A stretch of DNA of 64,000 nucleotides from Letharia columbiana (taxonomy: Eukaryota; Ascomycota; Lecanoromycetes; Lecanorales; Parmeliaceae): contig NW_023501045.1 of the NCBI RefSeq assembly GCF_014066305.1, positions 307,501 through 371,500 on the forward strand. Reading direction: 5' to 3'. The position numbers were made by a program, and so were the translations under genes. Numbering within the stretch: the first letter of the stretch is position 1; each line of letters opens with the position of its first letter. The notes under the pieces are model-generated. The model was not told the DNA's origin and did no database searches. It saw nothing but the letters and a program-made list of their open reading frames with translations. This document shows positions 45,454 through 55,821 of the stretch, in pieces.

Positions 45454-46935
45454 TCAAGCCTCAGTGCTTGACGGATTGATCCTTTCGGATTGATCGAAAC
45501 TGAACGGTTTCTTTCGCTTCCCCGCATCTCCCAACTTCCATCCGCTGGGAACGAGCGTCTGGAATGTCTGTCTGGGATCATACTTGAGACTGATAATCTT
45601 CAGGGACTTGACATTGTCATCGCAATAACTCCCTATCGAATCCTCGTCTTCGTATGCATAACTCACATATTGCCAAGGTCTGTACGCCCCAACGCTCTGT
45701 GCGTAATTGGTAACGTTGCCCATAGTCGCGTCCATCAGCTCACGCACCCTCGTGTCTTGGATAGGGTCATTCCCAAGGGCGACGAGCATGAGGACGATGA
45801 CGTTGCCCTTGACTCTATCGAGACCGAGAACGTTACCACCATTGTTGATACTGTGTTGGGTAGCGATGTAGGGGATGGGCTGATATTCCGCCAGCAGGAA
45901 AGTGTAAGGCGGGTCCTTATAGATGGGTTCCTAAACGTCTCGAATGACTTCGTTGACGTGAGTCAAAACAGGCGTCGTGGCTTCGAAAACTACGCCGGCG
46001 TAGATGTTGCGGAGGCCACTGGGAAGGTTGAGCCGGCTCGTGAGATTGTATAACTATGCGACACCGAGAGAAGCTCCATCTGGAAGAGTTTTACCGATGT
46101 TATTAAAGGTGACGTTGGCAAAGGGCGCGGAAAAGACATTCGGTTCAGCCGTATTATCGAAGGAATCATAGTAGCGTTTTCCGGTTGCGTTGCTGGTATA
46201 CTCATATAGGTTGGAGGCTAGCGTTTGGTTGCTGGTTGCGTTGTGACCCCAGAATGTGATGACTGATTCATATAGGTCGAAGGCGGCTTGATCGACCCAG
46301 TCAACCATTGGCCGGAATGACTTCTGGAGATCAGCGTAGTTGTAAGTTACCCTGCCACCCCACAGATCACCACCAGGGAAAGCGACAAAGTCAAAGCAGG
46401 TGACGAGGCCGAGATCTCCAGATCCGCCTTTGAGGGCGTTGAACAGATCAGGCCTATGTGTAGCATTGGCATTGGTGACAGTGCCGTTGCCGAGTACAAT
46501 CTCAAAACTCTTGACATTGTCGCACACAAAGCCATAACGAGCAGCGAAGTGGGGAATTCCACTACCGAGTGTTAGACCTGCGACACCCACATCCGAGGCC
46601 TCAGCCCCTGGGACAAAGTACCCCTGGGCTTCCAGCGTCGTGTACACTTCTCCCCACTTCGCACCTGCTTCAACGGAGGCCGTCTGGGTCTTTACATTGA
46701 GTGTAGTCCGGTTCAATTATCACAGATCTATCGTTACTCCATCGTGGATTGCGTTCGACCCGACGCAAAGCATGTGTCCGCCGGCTTTGACCGCAAATTT
46801 GCATTGTGCTTGGGAAAAGAAAGCGATGATTTGGGATGTTTGCATTGTGTTTGTGGGTTGAAAGAAGCAAGTTGGTGACAGCGCGGCAGGGAGATTGTAG
46901 TAAGTATCCAGAATGGCATCAACCTTTGTCGACAT
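45454..46935 (-). pseudogene. FAD-binding (berberine-bridge-enzyme-like) oxidoreductase pseudogene
   Basis: One continuous minus-strand frame carries SPTCFFQPTNTMQTSQIIAF, KFAVKAGGHM, then VEAGAKWGEVYTTLEAQGYF, GLTLGSGIPHFAARYGFVCD and the BBE C-terminal signature SYCDDNVKSLKIISLKYDP. These are the FAD-binding fold (GGH loop, GG/S-G-I segment) and BBE region of secreted-type flavin oxidases. Four stop codons interrupt it: two in tandem (TGA TAA, near 46,717-46,722), TAG near 46,054 and TAG near 45,930. The frame never shifts. The first about 60 residues, including any signal peptide, are missing. Confidence 0.8.
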
Positions 46936-48196
46936 CCATAATGTGTGGAAATGTCACCTCTAATTGAGAACACTACAGTTCGGATTAGTGACATGATTAC
47001 TCTACGTGCCCATGATTGTGCTTGTCTTTACACATGACGAGAGTTGCTTTGCGAACGAGGATAAGCAGCCGATATCGGTGCGGAATTGAGCTGCGAAGAA
47101 GGAGAAGCAGCTTATGCTGGTGCGAGGAATGCCGAGAAAAGCCAGAGCAATGACCGCGAACCTTGCCATGGTAATAAAAATTACCTATGTTATGTCGAAC
47201 ACCAATGCGACATCGACGAATCTATGGGAATGAATGGCATCATAGATAATGTTTTGTCGGCAAGTGGGAGCCGTGCACTAGCTGGCTAGGACGCCAGCAG
47301 GGAGCGTTTCGAGTGCTGGTGGTGCTGGCTCCTCGCTTCAATCGTACCTTATGCAGGCATGATGGTAGCTTGCTTTCCTCGATTCCTACACACGAGCTAG
47401 GCATTTCCGCCTATTGCAACTCTGCGGAGCATATAAGAATGTATGATCTGAGGAAATCTCTGCACCTGTTCAGCTCAGTATGCTAACGGTGCCTAGATAC
47501 AATCCGGATCTTCATTTGATAGAGGCCCGGAAAAAAGGAGGAAAAGGAACCATCACCAAGAAAATGTTTCGGCCCAAGTTCTACGAAGAATCCTACGATA
47601 ACCATCTTACTTATCCTAAGATTTGCTTGGCTGCGGTCAAAAACTATCGCTATCAACAAGTCACCAATGCGTATTGATCCGCTGGGAATATGGTCGATTC
47701 TCATCAGCGAACTATACTGTGGACATGGGCGATTAAGTTACAATGCTTACCAACGATGTAAGGAATGTAGCGATTATGGAAGTCGAAGATCTGACAATCT
47801 TGAGCATTTGGGACTGTGTCCTCGCTACTTGATCTCAGGGTCAACAGAACATCAAAGTCCTGGTTTTCGCCAATTGAGTGTCCTGGCCGATTCTATACTC
47901 CCTGGCAAGCGAGTCGGGGGGGGATCTTTTTTACGAGCAAAAGTATCAACACTGAGCGACGTGTACAGAGGAAGTTTTCAAAGTCTAAGAGCCCGCCATC
48001 TGGTGTGTGTGGGGTTGAGAAGTACATTGGGAAGCGTAAGTGCCAAGATACAAGCCAATTATCAGGGGATCGCGTTATGCATAGTACAAAGTTTTCTCGA
48101 TTTGAACAAAAAACCTTCCTTCATTGAGGCTTGATGACCAAATAAGTACTTTCGCATCTGTTGTCAGTACCCGAGTGTATGTTCACGAGCATTGCA
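46936..48196. other. Intergenic, 1.3 kb
   Basis: No convincing gene. Plus-strand frames at 47,480-47,677 and 47,667-48,134 have no recognisable motif or support. Confidence 0.4.
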
Positions 48197-49111
48197 TCAC
48201 CAATCCAACCCTCCATCCGTCCTACCCAGTTCGCCCCCCACAGCCATCGACACTCCCCGAAATTCTTTACAATCTTCATTCAATTCCGCCCAGTAATCAG
48301 ACTCCCAAGGACACTCCCGCTGCTGCTCCGCCAACTCCGCGGTCGAGATCGGGCAATGATCCGGCATCTGTACCACAATGTCCGGGTTCGCACGCCGCAC
48401 CAGTTTCAGCGGCCTCAACAGGACCGGGATGCGGAACTTCGCCGGGGCACGCGGCCTCAAAGAACCCGATGAATCCTCCGCGAGGAACGTGATCTCAATG
48501 GTCCGCAAATTCGGCAGTTTCGCCAACGAGGCACACACCGTTTTGATATTTGTCTTCAGCGCCGTGATGGAGCGGCCACGTCCCTCGTCTTTTCCCGACC
48601 GGCCATGCCGGCCGGAAGCAGGCCATTGGATCTCCAAGTGTATGGTGGGCACATGTTTGACGACGTGCGGAGTTGCGCGCGTGACACCAGCAAAAGGTCT
48701 CCTATCGCCGTGTACGTTCGCCGTACCGGTAGTTCTGATGACAACAACGACTTCGGAGTACAGCGCGTGGAAGGCCTCTTCATAGACCTGCCTGTTGACG
48801 TTGAGGATGGCATCTGGAAGCATTGGCGTCTCTCGGAGTTTCCTATGGTACCACGATGTCCGGTACAAAGTGAAATGGTGATGGTAGACGAGTTTGCGTA
48901 TCTCGGGTGGGAGGTCAAGGAACCGGAAAGATGGCCTTTCAAGGAGATGCATAATGTATACATGGAGACGAGTGAGCGCTTGGATGGCGGCCGGTACTCG
49001 CACTCCCTTCCACAACCCGAAAACAACGATAGCCAAGACCGCGATGTAAATCAACTCATGAAGGAATCCGCAATTGGTAGATCGCGTCTCGTGGGATTCT
49101 GTGGAGACCAT
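48197..49111 (-). CDS. 2EXR domain protein with an N-terminal membrane helix (304 aa)
   Basis: The frame is open upstream, but the first ATG is at 49111. A hydrophobic helix follows (LIYIAVLAIVVFGLWKGV, about 19-36). The 2EXR core follows: FRFLDLPPEIRKLVYHH, with the LPPEIR motif, and ILNVNRQVYEEAFHALYS. A second half has LRTIEITFLAED and a basic IPVLLRPLKLVRR segment. 2EXR proteins are a large fungal family with an F-box-like start and unknown biochemical role. It lies 454 bases downstream of a related gene in the same direction, so the two are probably a tandem duplicate pair. Only this copy has the membrane helix. Confidence 0.8.
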   Translation of the reverse strand: MVSTESHETRSTNCGFLHELIYIAVLAIVVFGLWKGVRVPAAIQALTRLHVYIMHLLERPSFRFLDLPPEIRKLVYHHHFTLYRTSWYHRKLRETPMLPDAILNVNRQVYEEAFHALYSEVVVVIRTTGTANVHGDRRPFAGVTRATPHVVKHVPTIHLEIQWPASGRHGRSGKDEGRGRSITALKTNIKTVCASLAKLPNLRTIEITFLAEDSSGSLRPRAPAKFRIPVLLRPLKLVRRANPDIVVQMPDHCPISTAELAEQQRECPWESDYWAELNEDCKEFRGVSMAVGGELGRTDGGLDW

Positions 49112-49565
49112 GACTTCTTCACAGCCTGAACTCTTCGATAAGACAACTATAGACTTCTGCTTGATGACGAGCGAAACCAGGAGAGAAGACAATTGACAAA
49201 AAAGCGAAAGTGAAATCGGCACAGAAATGAATTTAGCGGCAAAGTGAATAATCCATTATTTCTGAAAAAATCACAAACGGCTGTAAAAAATGGATTATTT
49301 TTGGACGCTAGTCTAAAGCTGCAAAGGAGTCCGATTCTCATGCTGCTTCAAAGGCCAAAAGGCTCTCTAAACCTGAGGCACTCTTCGTAAGGAACCGGAA
49401 ATATCACCTTACAGAGCGTCCAAGCCCACGACTCCGCCTCACCAACAGATTTCGAAACGCTTTCTCCAACGTAGACCTCGCCTGCAAGCTCAAACCGCCC
49501 AGGAGCAACTCCACCAACCACGTAGACGGAGAGCCCGCGCCTCTACGTCAACCACAGCGCGTTCT
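49112..49565. other. Short intergenic region between the two 2EXR genes
   Basis: Holds the inverted repeat listed separately and AT-rich promoter-like sequence. No gene. Confidence 0.5.
49247..49299. repeat. Perfect 11-bp inverted repeat between the 2EXR genes
   Basis: AATAATCCATT (49247-49257) and its reverse complement AATGGATTATT (49289-49299) are separated by 31 bases. It could form a hairpin, mark a terminator or be a small insertion remnant. Confidence 0.7.
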
Positions 49566-50348
49566 TCAGTGGAGCCGTTCCTGCAGACACCCCTTCAGCT
49601 CCTGAAGATCCTCCCTGACCTCCTTCAAAAGATTCGCCAACTCGTCCCTATCTCCCTGCCCCTGCGCAAGCTCTTCCGTCGATACCGGACCCGTCGACGG
49701 CATCCTGATGAGCACCTTCTCATTCTCCCGCCGAACCTGTTTGAGTCCCCGCAACCAAACCGGAATCTTGTAGTCCGGGGGTGCGACTTTTGCCAACTCC
49801 CACGGGCACACGGTCATGTGATACCACGATACGTCGATGGTACGTAGCGCGGGAAGTTCCGAAAGCATGGCTCCCGTTGTGCGTATTGTTCGTTTGAGCA
49901 TATTTTCTGTTGTCGGTGCACGCCTACTAAGTTTGCGGTCCATGAGCGTAGAATACTGGACGGACGGCCAGTGGATTTTCAGACCGATGTGCCTGATGAG
50001 ATCCAGGATCTTTTCGCTCTTGAAGAACAGTTCAAGACCGACGCTCGCACTGATGTCGTTCGTCGCCCAACATGAAGCTAGGGCGAAGAGACTTTCAGGT
50101 CTGATCACTAAGACGAACTCTCCCTTGGTGTAGAGATGAAAGAAGGCTTCGTTGTAGATTGTTCGATTGACGTAGAGAAGATCGATCGGTGTCCATCTTT
50201 TGGTCCAAGCGCTGTATCGGGGTACGATCGTTTCAGAGGTAAGACAGTGATGGTAGATCATGTCACGGACTTCGGCGGGTAATTGGAGAAAAGAGAATGT
50301 CCCTTTGCCAGCGCAACTATGACTGTTCTCTCGGTCTGTGTGCGACAT
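49566..50348 (-). CDS. 2EXR domain protein (260 aa)
   Basis: Single exon from ATG 50348. The core is FSFLQLPAEVRDMIYHHCL, then LLYVNRTIYNEAFFHLYT, followed by LRTIDVSWYHM and a basic IPVWLRGLKQVRRENEKVLI segment. It aligns by eye along its length with the neighbouring 2EXR gene (LPPEIR against LPAEVR; both IPVxLRxLKxVRR and the PxSTxELA end). No membrane helix or signal peptide. The C-terminus is a Glu/Leu-rich helix. Function unknown. Confidence 0.85.
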   Translation of the reverse strand: MSHTDRENSHSCAGKGTFSFLQLPAEVRDMIYHHCLTSETIVPRYSAWTKRWTPIDLLYVNRTIYNEAFFHLYTKGEFVLVIRPESLFALASCWATNDISASVGLELFFKSEKILDLIRHIGLKIHWPSVQYSTLMDRKLSRRAPTTENMLKRTIRTTGAMLSELPALRTIDVSWYHMTVCPWELAKVAPPDYKIPVWLRGLKQVRRENEKVLIRMPSTGPVSTEELAQGQGDRDELANLLKEVREDLQELKGCLQERLH

Positions 50349-50514
50349 TCTGTCTCCGTCTTGGTCGATGACCTGTTCTCGGGCTTGTTGTCGTGGTCAA
50401 AAGTAATGGTCTTTTATCTCTCGTTGAGGGTGGTTATATAAGGGTGCAAAAAGTCGGAAAATAATGCATTATCTCGTGACAAGGAATTTATTGGAATGAA
50501 AAACCGCGAATAAA

Positions 50515-50584
50515 ACCTCAATGGATAAGAAGCTGCGGTTGGACCCTCAATGGGTAAAAAATGGCAAATGACACCTCAATGGGG
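50515..50584. repeat. Three spaced CCTCAATGG repeats in the 2EXR upstream region
   Basis: ACCTCAATGG, ACCCTCAATGGG and ACCTCAATGGGG occur about 29 bases apart at 50515, 50543 and 50573. Regular spacing in a promoter suggests a binding-site array or a minisatellite. It lies between the 2EXR gene start (50348) and the GCV3 stop (50661). Confidence 0.5.
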
Positions 50585-50660
50585 ATTGACATTGTCATTT
50601 GAATCATAAAATAAGTGACAATAGAATGCGTGCATGTTGAATGAACCTTTTGTCTTCCCT

Positions 50661-51328
50661 CTACTCCGCAGTGAATTTCGCATACTCATCCATACTCATC
50701 AACTTCTCCACCTCCCCTCCATCCTTCACTTGTATCCTCGCAATCCACCCCTCTCCTTCCGGACTTTTATTTATAGTGCCTGGCTTCTCTTGCAGTACAT
50801 CGTTCGCTTCTATGATCTTTCCCGACACAGGCGACAAGATATCCGATGCCGACTTGACCGATTCAACAGCCCCCATGGAGTCGCCGGCTTTGATCTCAAG
50901 GTCGAGGGCGGGGAGTTCCACAAAGACAACATCACCAAGGTTTTTGGCGGCGTAGACTGAGACGCCGATGGTGCCTAAGACATTGGTTGTATTAGAAGAG
51001 GCTGAATGTGTAGAGGATGAACAGCTTATCGGAGAGGGGCAGGGTGGGGGTACCTGTCTTGCCGTCTTCGCTGAGCTCAATCCATTCGTGCTCTTCTGTG
51101 TATTTCTTTTCTTGTACTATGTATACCTGGATCAGTAGCGATCATTCTATCAGGGTTCGAGGGGCTCAACTTGCAAGCTATGGACGTTGTGAAAGCCCTT
51201 CGGCCTGGGCCTGTTCTAGAAAGTCGTCCCTGCAATTGAGGAGCCAATCTTGAGCGATGACATGTTGATATGGAGCATAGTCTTTGAGAAGAAGCCAACG
51301 GTACTCTAAACCTCGAGACCGCTGCCAT
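50661..51328 (-). CDS. GCV3: Glycine cleavage system H protein, mitochondrial (three exons, 176 aa)
   Basis: Exons 51328-51175, 51116-51054 and 50974-50661. The H protein carries the lipoyl arm that shuttles the aminomethyl group between P, T and L proteins in mitochondrial glycine breakdown. The N-terminus is an arginine- and serine-rich targeting sequence. KYTEEHEWIELSEDG opens the H domain, and the lipoyl site is Lys113 in GAVESVKSASD. The length suits the family. Intron 1 only works as a GC-AG intron (GCAAGT donor at 51174, CATAG acceptor). GT alternatives either break the frame or remove KYTEEHEW. It shares a 175-bp divergent promoter with the mitochondrial ribosomal S6 gene. Confidence 0.9.
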
Positions 51329-51503
51329 AATTGCGGTATAGTAGTGTTGAGAGGAGGGAACGAGCTTTGCGGCAAGTCGCAAATAGCTGATCGAAGACGC
51401 TAGTTCAGCCTTACGAGGCGAAAGCGTTCAGAGAGATTTAAAGAATTGACCCTCTTCAAGCTCAGTTGAAGCTCATGAGCGATGAGGATAAGAAGACAGC
51501 GCC
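51329..51503. promoter_or_regulatory. Compact bidirectional promoter of two mitochondrial genes
   Basis: Only 175 bases separate the start codons of GCV3 (minus) and the bS6m gene (plus). Such short divergent spacing usually means shared regulatory DNA. No specific site is identified. Confidence 0.5.
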
Positions 51504-52012
51504 ATGTTATATGAGATGATAGCCATTGTACGTGTTCCCTCTACTTTCCAAGATAGCAATGCTGATCGGATCAGGTCCGCGTGGGCAGACCGCACACCAC
51601 CAACGAAGTCAAAGAGTACCTTCCCCAAACCCAGCCCTTTACCCAGCTGCCTCTCCTTTCCCACTGACCCTACTTCTTTTCCAGCATTGCACGCACAGCC
51701 GGTGCTCTCATCCTCGCCCACGGCGGCGTAGTCCGCGGTCTGACCAATTGGGGACCGTTCCTCCTCATCAAACCCATCAGGAAAAACCAAGCGCGGCACG
51801 ACTCTGGCCACCACTTCATACTACGCTTTGACGCCTCGCCTTCCGTACAAGAGCTGGTCAAGAAAACAGTGTCGGTAGATCCGCGGATGGTCAGGTGCGG
51901 AATTGTGAAGATGGGTGGGAGACTGAAGGATATTGTTAATGCGAAAGGGGTGGTGGAGTGGCAGCGGAAGAGGAGGGAGAGGGATTTAGGGAATTATATG
52001 GAGAATAGGTGA
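51504..52012 (+). CDS. Mitochondrial small-subunit ribosomal protein bS6m (three exons, 130 aa)
   Basis: Exons 51504-51527, 51575-51615 and 51685-52012 join in frame, beginning MLYEMIAIVRV, the usual S6 start. GGVVRGLTNWGPFLL and GHHFILRFDASPSV follow, then the RMVRCGIVKMGGRL strand and a basic C-terminal extension. bS6m (Mrp17 in yeast) sits on the platform of the mitochondrial small subunit beside bS18m. The short length and lack of a long presequence are typical of fungal bS6m. Confidence 0.9.
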
Positions 52013-52280
52013 TCTGCTTTGAGTGGCTGAGTGGGTGAGGGAGGGGAAAGAGGATGAAAGAGCGGATGCATTCATGGAGTCTGTGGGTTGTATATTTGCA
52101 TAAGAGAGATTGGGTCTGATCTCATTGAGTGCTATCGGCCATGCTATCCTGTTCGTCTTGCTTGAAGAGTAATCTCCGTAACTCCACAGAAAAGACACTA
52201 TACAAGTCTCCGACTCTTCGACGACGCCTCACTATCGGACAGCTCTAGCTTGACATACGCGTGCTTAGAAGCAGCCTCTC

Positions 52281-54060
52281 CTACAATGCCATTTCGGTGT
52301 CCACGGGCTCGTTCTTTATCTTCACACTCGGCTCCTCTTCTTTGATGGTTGTAACGACCTCTTCTGAAGTGCTCAATACTGATATCAGTGCTCTCCTTCT
52401 AGCAGGGGGCCAGTCTGTCAGCTCTGGAGCGTCCTCTGCGTCGAGCTTTCGTTTGCGTGTTCCATCGTAGGCTCTCGTGCTTGCTGTTTTGGTAACCCCT
52501 CCGTCTTCAATAGGTACAGTGACTTCTCCAGGAGTGCGGGAAATTGAATTCAATGCCGTTCTTCTTGCAGGAGGCGAGCCTGTCAATTCGGGAGCATGCT
52601 CAGTACCAGATTTTCGCTTCCGTGTCCCATCTTGGCCGGCAACCTCCTCTTGCTTCATCGGCACATCCACTGCCTCATTCTTGATTGGTAGAAATAGAGA
52701 TCGCATATCCTTAGGCAGCGCCGGTACTTCATCCTCTTCAGCTCTGGATACCTTGAGTGATGCCCCTTCGCTTTTATCGGAGCTCACAATGCAAGATCCT
52801 CCGAGCTCTTTAGCTGCCTCTATGACTTGTCTCAAAACATGCCCCAAAGCGCGCAGCTTCTCTGCATTAGTCTTTTCCCAGTCTAATAACAAATCGCCCA
52901 TGGGGATGAGTCTTATGCGATGGAAAATGGTCGAGTGGCTTGCTTTCTCCTTTGTTTCACGATGGAGGCACAAATGGTAGTTCAGAGTTTGCGAGATCCA
53001 AAAGTCTGGCAGCTTCTGCTCGATGCTGTCAGGGGCTTGACTGTGCTTTGTTCTCGTCGTAAGTTCTAAAGTGGCCGCATGAGGAATGTGACGACCGCCA
53101 TCAATGACTGTTACTGGTGTGTTGCTTGATAGGGTCTTAGATGGAGGGTTTCCCTCGATGTTCATGTTCTCACGTTGTTTAACCAGAGGCCCCGGATCGG
53201 CGTTTTCAATGCCATCGGCGTGCATGAGCGCTTTTGCGAGATCTCCCAGATACGCATCAACCGCATAACGAACGAGGATTGTCTGGTCTGCGAAGTCATA
53301 TTTCACCACACGATGATGGGAGGTGCTGCGAGCTGCGGAAGCGGAAATCCTAGTATACTGTTGTTCGAAAGCGTCTCGATATCCATTGTAGCGCCTGGAA
53401 GGTTGGTCCCGAGTTCTCTCCTCCATGCGGGTGAACAATGCAGTGTTGCCAACGACAGTGATACCAAACTTGAACGCGACAGGCTCGGCATTCACAAAGC
53501 CTAGGAGACAGCGTACAGGCTTTCTATCGGTGACGATGTCGACGTTCGTAAAGTCAAAGTCTGGCTGACAGGTTTGAACAGCATGGATCAAGGCTTGCAA
53601 TGGCGATCCTACGCAGATTTTGGAGTCAGCATTGTTTATTCGAGGTAGAAAATGGAGCTGCAAGATAGGTCTGGGGAGTAGAAAGTTCTTTTTGCTCCCG
53701 AAACATGTCTTGCGACTCAACTTCATTACCAAATAGGAAGAATCAGCTCCGAAATGTACGTACCAGGAGTGCGGTCGGCATTCTGATCAATATAACGGCC
53801 TCCGATGTCTGGTTTCAGCGCTGGGCTTATCTGAGGTGGAACCCAGATTGGCGGAGTGCCTGCCGTAACGAGTGTCAGTCTTTAGATAAATGATTGTGTC
53901 AAACAATTGTCCACAACTGACCTGGCACAAGGATGGTTGGCGTTGGTTCATCCAGCCAATTGTAGGAAGCGACCGTCTCGAAGTTGAGGATCTTGGGAGG
54001 GTCCTGGCCGTCATTGGTAGGCTCTGGCTTGACAACATTGATAGTGGTCGCCATTTTCAT
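52281..54060 (-). CDS. Conserved fungal protein of unknown function (three exons, 520 aa)
   Basis: Exons 54060-53922, 53859-53764 and 53608-52281 join in frame. The N-terminus holds PPIWVPPQISPALKPDIGG, then a core with VRCLLGFVNAEPVAFKFGIT, VVGNTALFTRME, YRDAFEQQYTR and HHRVVKYDFADQTILVRYAV. This order resembles a fungal family sometimes mislabelled geranylgeranyl pyrophosphate synthetase in databases; nothing here indicates prenyltransferase activity. The C-terminal 130 residues are disordered, with two diverged repeats (GTRKRKSGTEHAPELTGSPP and GTRKRKLDAEDAPELTDWPP) carrying nuclear-signal-like KRK motifs. Two ATGs lie six bases apart; the second (ATGGCG) has the better context. Confidence 0.75.
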
Positions 54061-54988
54061 GCGTGAAGAGTTGAAAGCGAGACTGACAGAACTTGTTACA
54101 TTGTCGTGTTAGCTTACTTCGAGATGCGGACGGCCTTACTAAGAGTATGAAGTGTTGTTAAAAACATCACTTCAACTTTCAACACCGCTTTGTTCCCTCG
54201 GATTACATTTTTCACCTTCCCCATCCGAACAAGACAACGTCACCGAAAACAGCAAGCATGGCGCAGAATACTCACAAGACATCTGTTTCATCTGTCGAGG
54301 AGAACAAGAATTCTATGTTACGGAAAGACCAAATTGAAAACGGGGCATTGGCAATTTCATAGTACTCAGTGCTTTCCTCTACCGAGCATTCACCAAATGA
54401 TAGTCATTTAGGAAGCAAAAAGCATGCGCATTGATTCCAATGAGGAGGACCCGCTTCTCATAGATCAAATATCAATAGGGGTTTTCAGAGTAACTCCGTG
54501 GGAATATTCAAAGTGTGGAATTTTCAGGTTTCTTACTGTGGAATAATTCATAGGCCTGATTTCTATGGAATTTTTAGAAATTCGCTTATTAGCCCTAGCC
54601 CTAAGTTTAATTACATAGTTGTATGGCTTACCCTCCTCGTCTCGTGCATAGAATCAATTGATAATAAGATCTATATCTTATTACAACCATTTGATCTTAG
54701 GGTTACGAGGTTTTTGGGTTGAACATTGAAATTTATTGTTTTAATTTTTTGTTAGAGGGAGTGACGATGGGAGTGACGGTGGGCTTTCTCTTTCTTATTG
54801 TGGCGTGTTAAAAGGATGTAGGCGTGTAGAAGGTAGATAGAAAGGATAGAGGGATGTAGAAGGTGTTAAGGAGAGTATAGACCGGGCGTATAAGAGGTAT
54901 ACGGCGAGTGATAGAAGTAAGAAGGATAGAAAGGATAGGAAGGCCTAAATAATATACTCGAAATTTACCTGAAATAGTCACGTTTTGA
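54061..54988. other. AT-rich intergenic region
   Basis: AT-rich DNA with GTAGAAGG and GGATAGAAAGGATAG-type repeated words at about 54,810-54,950. Possibly mutated repeat DNA. No gene. Confidence 0.45.
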
Positions 54989-55360
54989 ATGTTTCCGGCA
55001 AGAGCGAGGGACAATGGCTTGAATGGCTTGACACCATCGTCAAGATGTACGCTCTCGGGGATAAGTTCGACCTTCGCCGGTCGAAACAAGAAGCTGGAGA
55101 CAAGGTTCACGGCACATCTTGATGAGCCTCCCACAGGATTCCTGCAGCCCCTCTCGGGACACCTCCAGCCGATTGAAGAATTCACCGCTGCTATCCCCTT
55201 CATCTATGCCACCACCCCGGAAACCGACCGCGGGCTCCGAGGCCGAGCTGTGGAGTACGGTAGCAACAAGTGGGAGACACTTTGGGCTCAACCAGCTTTC
55301 AAGCATGGGCTGACAGAGATTGGCGACTTCATCAACAATGTTGTCACTGAAGGGTGGTGA
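54989..55360 (+). pseudogene. BTB/POZ-domain protein fragment
   Basis: In one frame TIVKMYALGDKFDLRRSK corresponds to the end of a BTB domain. After a one-base frame change the other frame reads EEFTAAIPFIYATTPETDRG and GLTEIGDFINNVVTEGW to a stop, matching the segment after BTB in fungal proteins (YTTTPxSDRGLR). No start or BTB core is present. It is a frame-shifted 3' remnant. Confidence 0.55.
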
Positions 55361-55821
55361 TCGGGCTTCCCCCAAGATCAACATTAAACATCGGGGTGAC
55401 GCATTCGAAAGTCAAACTCTCTCCAACTGGTGATTGAAACGACTTTCTTTGGATCCATGAGAAGATATGGGAGAATGAGGGAGAGTCTGCTAGGTCAGCG
55501 TTGGCTTGACGGGGCTTCTGCTGCTATCACATAGTTACTTGACATGAGTCTGCGGCCAATCTTTGCTAACTGCAGTGACCAGAAATCAACCAAGGGCATA
55601 TTGTGGATTTCCAATTTGCCTTATGAATGTCCGCACATATTATTTGTATGGACCACTAGACCAAGACGAATAGGTACAAGACCCGTCACCCTGGCGAGCT
55701 TTTTCAATGCCCAAAATGCCTCCACTCCACCAATCCTTGCTCCATCCAGTACCCTGCGGACCTAAGACGTAGTCATTGAAAGGGTAGCAGTCCCTTGTAT
55801 CTGGCCGCTAATCTGTCATAT
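55361..55821. other. Intergenic
   Basis: Between the BTB relic and the amidoligase B stop. Nothing recognised. Confidence 0.4.

Noticed and set aside
47667..48134. 155-codon plus-strand frame before the 2EXR gene
   Set aside because: No domain, and a second overlapping frame of similar length shows there is no coding preference.
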